A stretch of DNA of 15,976 nt from Candidatus Pacearchaeota archaeon (lineage in GTDB: Archaea > Nanobdellota > Nanobdellia > Pacearchaeales > GW2011-AR1), in assembly GCA_017608985.1 (NCBI GenBank), contig JAFCEV010000010.1:1-15976 (forward strand), written 5' to 3'. Shown one piece after another: positions 1 through 5,908 of the stretch (position 1 is the first letter of the stretch; each line of letters opens with the position of its first letter). The notes under the pieces are model-generated. The model was not told the origin of the DNA. It ran no database searches and worked only from the letters and a program-made list of their open reading frames with translations. Made by a program: the position numbers and the translations under genes.

Positions 1-126
1 TTAATTTGTCTATAATTGATTTTTTTGTTTTGAACACATTTCCTATTAAAACACCAAATATTAGTAAAATATTATTGTTTATTTTTTATAATTTCTTTAT
101 AATTATTGTTTTTAATACCTATTTTG

Positions 127-193
<67 letters not shown>

Positions 194-284
194 ACAAATA
201 CATATAATAAAATTAAAAAACACAAAAACTAAAATTTCTTTATAAAACTTTCCACAAGAAATCAAAGGGAGGGATTTAAACTTT

Positions 285-333
285 AAGTATATACTTGTAA
301 ATCTATTTAATTTTACAGAAAAGTTTATAAATT
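285..333 (+). promoter_or_regulatory. Promoter of PRC-barrel gene with upstream palindrome
   Basis: A TATA-like box (TTTATAAATT, 324-333) is centred about 25 nt before the ATG at 353, which implies a leaderless transcript. Upstream lies a perfect 12-bp palindrome, AAGTATATACTT, at 285-296, a possible operator or activator site. The TATA assignment is by position and composition; the palindrome's function is inference. Confidence 0.55.
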
Positions 334-352
334 ATTCACCTTTCTTCTTGAT

Positions 353-613
353 ATGCAAACAGTTAAGAATCCTTTTAGTGCAATTTTAGGGAAGATGGTG
401 GTTACCAAAGAAGGAAAAAGATTAGGTTTTGTTAAAGATATTACTTTTGAAACTAAATCAGGAGAACTTATAAATTTGGTTCTTAAAGATTCTACACCTT
501 ACACTAAAAATCTCAATTTAGAAAGAACTTCTTCAAATGAGTTACTTATACCTTATAGTGCTATAATTGCTATTGGAGATTTTGTCATTGTTTCTGAAGA
601 AGATTTAATTTAA
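353..613 (+). CDS. PRC-barrel domain protein, CdpB-like
   Basis: This 86-residue protein is a single PRC-barrel domain. It shows the typical opening (lock-in of a strand 'GKMVVTKEGKRLGFVKDI', about residues 13-30), a central beta region and the archaeal ending in which 'IPYSAIIAIGDFVIVSEED' closes the barrel (about 67-84). Stand-alone PRC-barrel proteins of this size in archaea include the CdpB proteins, which link to FtsZ-ring anchoring and cell division; others are uncharacterised, so the CdpB role is an inference from length and the C-terminal pattern. There is no signal peptide or membrane segment, so it is cytosolic. The ATG lies about 25 nt from a TATA box, so translation is probably leaderless. 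It is a single-gene unit with a small hairpin just after the stop. Confidence 0.8.
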   Translation: MQTVKNPFSAILGKMVVTKEGKRLGFVKDITFETKSGELINLVLKDSTPYTKNLNLERTSSNELLIPYSAIIAIGDFVIVSEEDLI

Positions 614-617
614 AATA

Positions 618-636
618 AAAGGCTTATTAGGCCTTT
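618..636 (+). terminator. Hairpin after PRC-barrel gene
   Basis: AAAGGC (618-623) and GCCTTT (631-636) are exact inverted repeats around a 7-nt loop, five bases after the stop codon. It could aid 3'-end formation, but no long T-run follows, so terminator function is tentative. Confidence 0.4.
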
Positions 637-703
637 GATAAGTGATAGACTTAAGTCATACAATATTTCATCTAATGTTAATTTATTTAATCTTATAATA
701 CAA

Positions 704-714
704 ATATTTAAATA
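704..714 (+). promoter_or_regulatory. TATA box for gene at 737
   Basis: ATATTTAAATA is centred about 28 nt upstream of the ATG at 737. This spacing fits a leaderless archaeal start and argues against the longer frame that begins at 635. Confidence 0.55.
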
Positions 715-736
715 CCATTATTTCAACTTAATAATT

Positions 737-1150
737 ATGAAATTATTGGGGTTCAATTTTACAAAAATACAAGCAGAAAAAATAAAAGACAAAGTACAGA
801 ATTTAAAAATTAATACTAGAATTAATGTTTCTAATATTTCTTCTGCAAAAGCAGATATGTTAAAAACAAAAGAAGAAATTTTATCTATTAGCTTTTCTTA
901 TGGTTTAGATTATGAGCCAGAATTAGCTAAAATAGATCTTGAAGGAGGTCTAATTATTTCTTTAGAATCAAAAAAAGCAAAAGAAGTCTTAAAACAATGG
1001 AAAAATAAAAAAATGCCAGAAGATTTTAGATTGCTTCTTTTTAATCTTATTATGAAGAAGTCAGGCCTAAGAGCATTAAAATTAGAAGAAGAAATGAATC
1101 TCCCAATTCATTTTCAGTTACCTGGATTAAAGATAGGAGACAAAAAATAA
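737..1150 (+). CDS. Conserved archaeal protein of unknown function
   Basis: I chose the ATG at 737 (137 residues, starting MKLLGFNFTKI) because a TATA box lies about 28 nt upstream; the open frame begins at 635, but its extra 34 residues overlap that promoter and look like translated AT-rich spacer. The protein is soluble, with a likely N-terminal helix, a beta-rich middle (residues about 35-80, including 'YEPELAKIDLEGGLIISLE'), a helix in 'SKKAKEVLKQWKNKKMPEDF' and a C-terminal segment rich in leucine and proline ('LEEEMNLPIHFQLPGL'). The alternating beta layout and length are loosely reminiscent of SecB-type chaperones, but I cannot demonstrate that. It resembles small conserved proteins I associate with DPANN archaea. 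No catalytic motif is visible. Confidence 0.75.
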   Translation: MKLLGFNFTKIQAEKIKDKVQNLKINTRINVSNISSAKADMLKTKEEILSISFSYGLDYEPELAKIDLEGGLIISLESKKAKEVLKQWKNKKMPEDFRLLLFNLIMKKSGLRALKLEEEMNLPIHFQLPGLKIGDKK

Positions 1151-1187
1151 TTCCTCAAAACTTTTAAAATTCCACATTTTTCCTATA

Positions 1188-1454
1188 ATGAAAATCTCTG
1201 CTAAGAAAAAAGAAAAGATTTCAGAGCAAATATTAGCTCTTCTCTTCTCTACTACACCTAAACCATTATTTACACTTCATATAGCAAAAGAAATAGCTAG
1301 GGATGAAGAATTTGTAAAAAAACTCTTATTGGATTTAAAAATAAAAAAATTAGTTGTAGAAATAAATAAAAATCCATTTGGAATTCCTTATAAGAGAAGA
1401 TCAAGATGGAAGTTAAGCGATTTAGCATACACAATTTATAAAAATAAACAATAG
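1188..1454 (+). CDS. Small winged-helix DNA-binding protein
   Basis: An 88-residue basic protein that reads as one winged helix-turn-helix domain: helix 1 (residues about 5-20), a short strand, helix 2 around 'HIAKEIARDEEF', a recognition helix 'VKKLLLDLKIKKLVVEI', then a wing with 'GIPYKRRSRWKLSDLAY'. The arrangement 'effector helix, recognition helix, then a basic tryptophan-containing wing' is typical of small archaeal transcription regulators or chromatin-associated wHTH proteins. There is no ligand-binding or dimerisation domain. A TTTTAAAA box at 1162-1169, about 22 nt before the ATG, suggests its own promoter. The regulon cannot be told from the sequence. Confidence 0.75.
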   Translation: MKISAKKKEKISEQILALLFSTTPKPLFTLHIAKEIARDEEFVKKLLLDLKIKKLVVEINKNPFGIPYKRRSRWKLSDLAYTIYKNKQ

Positions 1455-1483
1455 TTTAATTTATATTTTTGATTATCTTAAAA

Positions 1484-1493
1484 TTTTTATACT
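1484..1493 (+). promoter_or_regulatory. TATA box for regulator at 1513
   Basis: TTTTTATACT is centred about 25 nt upstream of the ATG at 1513 and supports a leaderless start. Confidence 0.5.
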
Positions 1494-1512
1494 CTTCTTT
1501 TTTTTATATTTC

Positions 1513-2190
1513 ATGGATAAGATAAAAAAAGCTTTTAGTAGGGTTAAAGAGGACTTATCTTTTATGAAATCTGAAATAGGTGCTCTTAGAGAAAATTTGT
1601 TTGAAACAAGGGAAAAAATGATTGAAATTTGTAGAATCATTGAAAAATTATATAAAAAAATAGAAAGAGAAGATTCGACACATAGGCAAATAATTCCAAC
1701 ATCTTCGACACATTTTTCGACACATAATTTAAGTTTAGAGCCCTTAAAACCTGAATATTTACCTATTTCCACTGGAAATAGAGGGGTTTCGACAGACAGA
1801 CAGACAGACACTTCGACAGACAGACAGACCCAAAAAAACCTAGAAATGAGGAAAGATTCTTTCGAAAATGCTTCTAATTTATTAAGTTCTCTCGATGAAT
1901 TAAAAAAAGAAATTCGTCTTAAATTTAAAAGGCTTACAGCTCAAGAAGTTTTAGTATTTTCTACTATTTATCAATTAGAGGAAGAAAGAGGTTATGCTGA
2001 CTATAGAATTATATCAGAACGATTGAATTTAACTGAAAGTTCTGTTAGAGATTATATAGGGCGACTTATAAAAAAAGGAATTCCTATTGAAAAAAAGAAA
2101 ATAAATAATAAAACTATACATTTATTTATTTCCAAAAATTTGAAAAAAATAGCTACTTTATCTACTATTTTACATCTTCGAGAGATATAA
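1513..2190 (+). CDS. Coiled-coil / repeat-linker / winged-helix regulator
   Basis: The 225-residue protein has three parts. Residues 1-53 are a charged heptad-like coiled coil, probably for dimerisation. Residues 54-108 are a polar linker with repeated 'STH' and 'STDRQT' units. Residues about 120-225 are a helical segment followed by a winged helix: 'QEVLVFSTIYQLEE' (helix 1), 'DYRIISERLNLTESSVRDYIGRLIKKGI' (HTH, about 163-190) and a wing 'PIEKKKINNKTIHLFIS'. It is therefore a DNA-binding protein of MarR-like topology. It faces the similarly built gene at 2247-2849. The linker DNA carries repeated TTCGACA elements (1674-1830). I recall similar proteins in Pacearchaeota, including the 'STGN.GV.TDRQT' linker, but no characterised function. 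Autoregulation, or a replication/segregation role through the internal repeats, is inference. Confidence 0.8.
   Translation: MDKIKKAFSRVKEDLSFMKSEIGALRENLFETREKMIEICRIIEKLYKKIEREDSTHRQIIPTSSTHFSTHNLSLEPLKPEYLPISTGNRGVSTDRQTDTSTDRQTQKNLEMRKDSFENASNLLSSLDELKKEIRLKFKRLTAQEVLVFSTIYQLEEERGYADYRIISERLNLTESSVRDYIGRLIKKGIPIEKKKINNKTIHLFISKNLKKIATLSTILHLREI
1674..1830 (+). repeat. TTCGACA repeats inside the regulator gene
   Basis: TTCGACACAT occurs at 1674-1683, 1704-1713 and 1716-1725. TTCGACA followed by GACA tetranucleotide repeats starts at 1788 and at 1812. The five TTCGACA starts are separated by 30, 12, 72 and 24 bp, all multiples of six. The repeats lie entirely in the linker between coiled coil and winged helix, where protein sequence should be least constrained, which makes a DNA-level role plausible. 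Confidence 0.85.
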
Positions 2191-2246
2191 TATAAGTTAA
2201 TCGGTATACCAGGTAATTTAATTTTTTTATCTATCTTTTTTAATTT

Positions 2247-2849
2247 TTATGTTTTCTTATTTTTTTTAACTCTCACTTTTGCTTTTTTTAGCATTTTTTC
2301 TTTTATATCTTCAGGAATGTATATTCTTTTTTTTCCATTATCTTCAATTAATTCTTCTATTAAATTCTCACTTTTTTGCTTTATTGAGTTTATTTGTCCT
2401 CTTATTGTCGATCTCTCTTTTCCTAGCATGGTAGCTAAATCATGATAACTGAGTTTCATATCAGTATTTAAAAGAATCCAAAGAATTGCTCTTTCAGTTA
2501 TTGAAAAATGGTCTAATTTTGGTGTTTGAACACCTGTTTGAACACCTGTTTGAACACCATAAACAGCTGTTTGTTTATTAAACAGCTGTTTAGATGTTTG
2601 AATTTTTTTTGAAGCTTTTAGTTCATTCATTATAGATATAATATTTTTCAATCCCTCAAGCTCTTCTTCTGTCGACGATAAAATTTCTTTTATTTTTTCA
2701 ATTTCTCTTTTTTGTAGATCTTTTTCAGAATCCAGGTGTTTAATCCATGTACTGATGTTTGCCATATCTTTTTTTACAGAGTCAAAACCCTGTTTTGTAT
2801 CTTCTTTTAGCTGTCTAATCTCTTTTTTTCTAAAAAACCACTCAAACAT
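2247..2849 (-). CDS. Coiled-coil / VQT-repeat / winged-helix regulator
   Basis: I chose the ATG at 2849 (200 residues, MFEWFFRKKEI) over the in-frame ATG at 2864 because a TATA box at 2871-2880 lies 26 nt from it. Residues about 7-80 form a charged coiled coil containing 'STWIKHLD'. Residues 84-109 are a linker with 'KQLFNKQTAVYGVQTGVQTGVQT'-type repeats. Residues about 114-182 are a winged helix: 'ITERAILWILLNTD' (helix 1), 'LSYHDLATMLGKERSTIRGQINSIKQKS' (HTH) and a wing ending 'KKRIYIPE'. The C-terminus is very basic. The layout matches the convergent neighbour at 1513-2190 (56-bp gap), so the two may be distant paralogues. The linker DNA holds palindromes and tandem repeats that recur upstream of this gene, so autoregulation is a reasonable inference. 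I recall related DPANN proteins, but no assigned function. Confidence 0.8.
   Translation of the reverse strand: MFEWFFRKKEIRQLKEDTKQGFDSVKKDMANISTWIKHLDSEKDLQKREIEKIKEILSSTEEELEGLKNIISIMNELKASKKIQTSKQLFNKQTAVYGVQTGVQTGVQTPKLDHFSITERAILWILLNTDMKLSYHDLATMLGKERSTIRGQINSIKQKSENLIEELIEDNGKKRIYIPEDIKEKMLKKAKVRVKKNKKT
2521..2591. repeat. Tandem 12-mers and twin palindromes inside regulator gene
   Basis: TGTTTGAACACC is repeated exactly three times head to tail (2523-2534, 2535-2546, 2547-2558). It is followed by the perfect 12-bp palindrome AAACAGCTGTTT at 2561-2572 and again at 2580-2591, 19 bp apart. The first 12-mer with its flank (GGTGTT-TG-AACACC, 2521-2534) is itself an inverted repeat. All lie in the linker of the minus-strand gene. 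Confidence 0.92.
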
Positions 2850-2870
2850 ATAATTTTTTATCATTTAATC

Positions 2871-2902
2871 TTTAAATATCTTTTGTTTTTCGACGATAAA
2901 AA
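2871..2902 (-). promoter_or_regulatory. Promoter of regulator with repeated TCGACGATAAAA
   Basis: On the minus strand GATATTTAAA (2871-2880) is the likely TATA box for the start at 2849. Just upstream, the plus-strand 12-mer TCGACGATAAAA (2890-2901) is identical to one inside the gene at 2672-2683. That is a second motif shared between coding and upstream DNA. Confidence 0.5.
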
Positions 2903-2965
2903 GTTCTAATTAATTTTCTTATTCATTTACGGAATTGTTTAAAATTTTGCAATTTTATTATAAAA

Positions 2966-3024
2966 AAACAGCTGTTTGTCTAAAAAAACACCCCTAAACA
3001 GCTGTTTAAACACCTATAAACAGC
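2966..3024. promoter_or_regulatory. Palindrome cluster upstream of regulator
   Basis: The exact palindrome AAACAGCTGTTT found twice in the adjacent gene occurs here at 2966-2977 and 2996-3007, 30 bp apart. TGTTTAAACACC at 3003-3014 differs by one base from the in-gene tandem 12-mer, and a half site TAAACAGC lies at 3017-3024. Two independent motifs shared between coding and non-coding DNA point to a common DNA-binding factor. Confidence 0.7.
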
Positions 3025-3333
3025 ATAAACAATCTAAAATAGCCACAAAAAATACAAAAATCTTCAAAACAAATATTTTCACTTAGTTAATCATTCATTG
3101 GATTAATTTATTTAATAATATTTTTTAAAAGAAATTGGTTTTAACAAAGCTAACCTAAGTGCACAATTTCTACAAGTTATAAAAATTGATACGAAAATAT
3201 ACTTCAACACCATAGAAAAAACAAAAAAATAAACAGCAAAAGAAATGATATCTAAAAAATATCTAAAAACACTTATATACTCTTTTAAATGATTTTCAGA
3301 AGCTTTTTATAATCTTTTAACATCTTTTTTCTT

Positions 3334-3672
3334 ATGAAAAATACAAAAGTAATGATTCTTTCAATAATAGCACTTATTTGTATTGTTTTAGCAATAGTAA
3401 TAAATTGGCTGTTTATTATACCTGCGATTATAATAATGTTAATTAATCAAAAAAAATTAATCAAAAGAAAAAATAAATTAAATTCTATATCTTATTGTTC
3501 TGTATTTTTTTTAACTTCTTCTGGGTTTTCTTCTGTTTTAGATTCCTTTGGTTCTTCTCTTACTTCTTCTTTCTTTTGTTCTGACTCTCCACTCGCCTTT
3601 TGTTCTTCAGACCTTTCTTTCAGAGGAATAGCTTCTTTCACTTTTAAATCTCTTCCTTCTACAGATTTGTGA
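3334..3672 (+). CDS. Possible small membrane protein, 3' end overlapping RRM gene
   Basis: The first about 50 residues look like a real small membrane protein: a basic start, a hydrophobic stretch (residues about 6-38, one long or two short membrane segments) and a basic tail 'INQKKLIKRKNKL'. A TATA-like TTTTTATAAT at 3304-3313 sits 25 nt before the ATG. After about residue 50 the frame runs into the opposite-strand RRM gene and becomes a Ser/Phe-rich antisense of its Glu/Lys tail, which is unlikely to be natural protein. A stop lies close by in both other frames near 3475-3482, so a single-base indel could have removed the original stop. I trust the N-terminal half only. Confidence 0.4.
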   Translation: MKNTKVMILSIIALICIVLAIVINWLFIIPAIIIMLINQKKLIKRKNKLNSISYCSVFFLTSSGFSSVLDSFGSSLTSSFFCSDSPLAFCSSDLSFRGIASFTFKSLPSTDL

Positions 3673-3866
3673 TTCATTTCTGCAATAGCTTTGTCAGCAT
3701 CTCCATCATTTGAAAAAGTGACAAATCCAAAACCTCTCGACCTTCCTGTATACTTATTTGCCATTACAATTGCATCTTCAATCTGTCCATAAGGAGAAAA
3801 AAGTTCTTTCAATCTTTCTAAAGTAACACTAAAAGGCAAATTTCCCACATAAATTTTTTTACTCAT
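3492..3866 (-). CDS. RRM-domain RNA-binding protein
   Basis: The 124-residue protein is one RNA recognition motif plus a disordered tail. RNP2 is IYVGNL (residues 5-10) and RNP1 is RGFGFVTF (44-51), with the aromatic residues that stack on RNA present in both. The linker 'YTGRSRG' before RNP1 is as in bacterial cold-inducible RRM proteins. Residues about 83-124 are a Glu/Lys-rich acidic tail instead of a glycine-rich one. Such single-RRM proteins are common in bacteria and less so in archaea, so horizontal origin is possible. Unlike most neighbours it has a strong Shine-Dalgarno sequence, so its mRNA must have a leader; a TATA-like box on the minus strand around 3935-3950 would give one of about 50 nt. 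It probably acts as an RNA chaperone or translation modulator in the cytosol. Confidence 0.9.
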   Translation of the reverse strand: MSKKIYVGNLPFSVTLERLKELFSPYGQIEDAIVMANKYTGRSRGFGFVTFSNDGDADKAIAEMNHKSVEGRDLKVKEAIPLKERSEEQKASGESEQKKEEVREEPKESKTEENPEEVKKNTEQ

Positions 3867-3872
3867 CTTTGA

Positions 3873-3880
3873 ACCTCCTT
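3873..3880 (-). promoter_or_regulatory. Strong Shine-Dalgarno for RRM gene
   Basis: Read on the minus strand this is AAGGAGGT, ending six nucleotides before the ATG at 3866. It fixes the start codon and is notable because many other genes in the window appear leaderless. Confidence 0.85.
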
Positions 3881-4007
3881 TCCATTCTATTTAAGAATAA
3901 TTTTCTTCTATTAGTTGATTCTCTAACCATTTTATTAATTTATATTAAAAGTAAGGTATTTAAGTTTTTATATTTTAAAATAATCATAACATTTTTTATC
4001 TAAAATA

Positions 4008-4064
4008 TGCACTTAGGGCACCCTAAAGATACGTGAACCATAATTTTTTAAACCTTAGTGCACG
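4008..4064 (+). promoter_or_regulatory. Promoter and putative operators of HAD-recombinase operon
   Basis: CTTAGGGCAC (4012-4021) and CTTAGTGCAC (4054-4063) differ by one base and are 42 bp apart, about four helical turns. The first is part of an inverted repeat, TTAGGG-CA-CCCTAA (4013-4026). A TTTTTTAAAC box (4044-4053) lies between the copies and is the likely TATA for the gene at 4086, so the second copy would cover the transcription start. CCTAAGTGCA at 3154-3163 is the exact reverse complement of 4008-4017. Confidence 0.45.
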
Positions 4065-4085
4065 TTTATTAATATAAATTGAAAA

Positions 4086-4718
4086 ATGGTTAATAAAATA
4101 AAAGCAATTATTTTTGATGTTGGAGGAGTTTTTGCTTTAGGGAAACTTATTATTGCAAATAATAAGCAGAGAAATAGTGTACACTTAGACATAGCTAAGA
4201 AGTTAAAAATCTCTTTAGATCAATGGTTTGACGCAATAGATACTACGTATGCTAAAACAATAGAAGGAAAAATTTCTCGAGCAAAAGCATTGAAAATAAT
4301 TTCAAAAAACGTCAAGGTTTCAACAAAAAAATTAGAAAAAATAGTTCTAAAAGCTTATAGAAAAAATTTCAAACAAAATAAACGACTTTACAAGTTTGCA
4401 TTCAAACTGAAAAAAAGAGGATATAAAATAGCTATTTTATCAGATCAATGGTATCTTTCAAAAGAAGCTCTTATAATTCCTAAATTATACGAGAAATTCA
4501 ATGAAGTTGTTGTTTCATGTGATGTTGGGATGAGAAAGCCAAATCCAAAAATCTATAGATTAATTCTTCAAAAACTAAAGGTTCCCGCAAAACAAGCTCT
4601 TTTCATAGACAATCAGGAATGGAATCTCAAACCAGCTGAGAAATTAGGGATGAAAATTATTTTATTTAAGAATAATAAACAACTATTTAAACAGCTTGAA
4701 AAATTGGGGGTAAAATGA
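4086..4718 (+). CDS. HAD-superfamily hydrolase, subfamily IA
   Basis: The 210-residue protein has all HAD landmarks: motif I 'IIFDVGGV' with nucleophile Asp11, an alpha-helical cap (about 20-95), motif II 'ILSD' with Ser119, motif III Lys151 in 'RKPNP', and motif IV 'FIDNQEWN' with Asp175. The second aspartate of the usual DxD is glycine (Gly13), as in YihX-like and epoxide-hydrolase-like members, so phosphatase activity is likely but not certain. The cap is unusually lysine-rich. The likely substrate is a small phosphorylated metabolite and cannot be specified. It is the first gene of an operon: its stop overlaps the recombinase start by four bases (ATGA), so the two are translated together. 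No functional link between them is known to me. Confidence 0.85.
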   Translation: MVNKIKAIIFDVGGVFALGKLIIANNKQRNSVHLDIAKKLKISLDQWFDAIDTTYAKTIEGKISRAKALKIISKNVKVSTKKLEKIVLKAYRKNFKQNKRLYKFAFKLKKRGYKIAILSDQWYLSKEALIIPKLYEKFNEVVVSCDVGMRKPNPKIYRLILQKLKVPAKQALFIDNQEWNLKPAEKLGMKIILFKNNKQLFKQLEKLGVK

Positions 4719-5488
4719 CACCAAACCAACCATTAGCAGCCATTTATGTTAGGGTTTCAACAGAAGAGCAGGCCAGACAGGGAATTTCTCTGGCAGCGCA
4801 GGAAGAAGCTTTGAAAAATTATGCTTCTGCTCTGGGATATACAATTTTCAAAATTTACAAAGATGAAGGAAAATCTGCAAAAGATATTAAGCACAGACCT
4901 GAAATGGTGCAAATATTGCAGGATGCCCAAGCACATAAATTCCAGGCAATATTTATTTATAAATTAGACAGATTTTCAAGAAGTCTAAGAGATTTGATTG
5001 AAACAATTGAACAATTGAAAGAATGGAATATTGATTTTATCTCCCTCCAAGATAAGATAGAAACAACAAGTGCTTCTGGAAAACTCATGTTTCATATTAT
5101 CTCTGCTTTTGCAGAATTTGAGAGAAATGTTGCAGGAGACAGAACCAAATTCTCAATGGATAAAAAAGCCCGTGATGGGAATCCCATAACAAGAGCTCCC
5201 TGGGGCTATAAGATTGAAAATAAGAAGCTTATCCCAACCCAAAATTCTTTCCAGGTTCAGGAAGTTTTTCAGGAATTTCTTAATCAAAACATTAGTTTAA
5301 CCAAATTAGCAAAAAAATATGGTTTTTCAGTTAATGGATTAAAAAAAATACTTAAGAACCAAGCTTATTTAGGAAAAATTAAATTTAATGGACAGACATA
5401 TCAGGGAACTCATCAGCCTCTTATTTCTTCAACATTATTTAATCATGTTCAAAATAAATTAGAAAAATTAGGAATTAAAAAACCTTGA
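4715..5488 (+). CDS. Short serine site-specific recombinase
   Basis: The 257-residue protein has an N-terminal resolvase/invertase catalytic domain (residues about 7-145): Ser15 nucleophile in 'YVRVSTEEQ' with Arg13, the 'YKLDRFSRS' motif (Arg86, Arg89) and 'SAFAEFER' leading to the E helix. A Recombinase-type DNA-binding domain (about 155-250) follows, including 'APWGYKI' and 'NQAYLGKIKFNGQTYQGTHQPLIS'. It stops where large serine integrases continue into a zinc ribbon and coiled coil, so it is about half the usual length, yet both remaining domains look intact. The GTG-free ATGA overlap couples it to the HAD gene. Its stop directly abuts the stop of uS9 with no spacer. It may be a mobile-element relic or a domesticated recombinase; no attachment sites or cargo are recognisable. 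Confidence 0.9.
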   Translation: MTPNQPLAAIYVRVSTEEQARQGISLAAQEEALKNYASALGYTIFKIYKDEGKSAKDIKHRPEMVQILQDAQAHKFQAIFIYKLDRFSRSLRDLIETIEQLKEWNIDFISLQDKIETTSASGKLMFHIISAFAEFERNVAGDRTKFSMDKKARDGNPITRAPWGYKIENKKLIPTQNSFQVQEVFQEFLNQNISLTKLAKKYGFSVNGLKKILKNQAYLGKIKFNGQTYQGTHQPLISSTLFNHVQNKLEKLGIKKP

Positions 5489-5908
5489 TTATCTCTTAGA
5501 ACTCTGTCTTTTCTTCCGCGCCTTGCTGTCCCCTGGTTTGTATGCTTCTTTTCTTCTTACATCAGCCACTAAAAGATTCCTATCATAATTCAGATAAGCT
5601 CTTTGAAGGGATTCATTATTTGCAAATTTAATAATGGCTTTTGCTAAGGCAAGTCGTGCAGCCTCAATCTGTCCTTTTTCTCCGCCACCCCTAACATCAA
5701 TTCTAACATCAAAATTGGGTTTTCCAAGGAATTTTTCAGCAATCCTTAATGGTTCATCTATTTTAAGTTTGTCAAATATCTGAAGATTTCTGTAATCATT
5801 TCTATTTATACTTATTTTTCCAGAACCTTTTGTAAGAATAGCTCTTGCTACAGCAGTTTTTCTTTTTCCCGAGGCAATTATTTTGTTCATATTTAAATTT
5901 AATTTCAT
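5489..5908 (-). CDS. rps9: Ribosomal protein uS9
   Basis: A small-subunit ribosomal protein whose C-terminal tail reaches the P-site tRNA. The 139-residue sequence has the family signature 'ASGKRKTAVARAILTKGSGKISIN', the conserved 'DVRGGGEKGQIEAARLALAKAI' and the basic tail 'GDSKARKKRQSSKR' ending in Lys-Arg. The ATG at 5908 overlaps the uL13 stop by four bases (ATGA), supporting translational coupling; a second ATG at 5890 (MNKIIASGKRK) is the more family-like start and may be the one used. It is the last gene of the eL18-uL13-uS9 block. In most archaea rpoN and rpoK follow; here a convergent recombinase does. Confidence 0.97.
   Translation of the reverse strand: MKLNLNMNKIIASGKRKTAVARAILTKGSGKISINRNDYRNLQIFDKLKIDEPLRIAEKFLGKPNFDVRIDVRGGGEKGQIEAARLALAKAIIKFANNESLQRAYLNYDRNLLVADVRRKEAYKPGDSKARKKRQSSKR

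Larger units (their letters stand above)
2865..3303. other. Gene-free, repeat-bearing intergenic region
   Basis: I see no convincing gene in this roughly 440-bp stretch. It is A-rich on the plus strand, holds the promoter of the minus-strand regulator at its left end, the palindrome cluster at 2966-3024, a CCTAAGTGCAC element at 3154-3164 that recurs before the HAD gene, and a tandem ATATCTAAAAA (3248-3258 and 3259-3269). AT-rich DNA with repeated protein-sized palindromes would suit an operator array, centromere-like site or origin, but none of these is shown. Confidence 0.6.

Noticed and set aside
635..736. 34-residue N-terminal extension of the gene at 737
   Set aside because: It overlaps the TATA box of the 737 start and reads as translated spacer.
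1473..1811. Minus-strand frame across the first regulator
   Set aside because: Antisense shadow of a strongly coding gene with coiled-coil and winged-helix domains.
2521..2591. CRISPR array
   Set aside because: Units are 12 bp, directly tandem, without unique spacers, and lie within a coding frame.
4013..4026. Telomere-like TTAGGG sequence
   Set aside because: A single copy forming a short palindrome; more likely an operator or chance.
4086..5488. Integrated mobile element with defined ends
   Set aside because: No terminal repeats, target duplication or tRNA attachment site was found around the recombinase; tRNA-Leu lies elsewhere and is intact.
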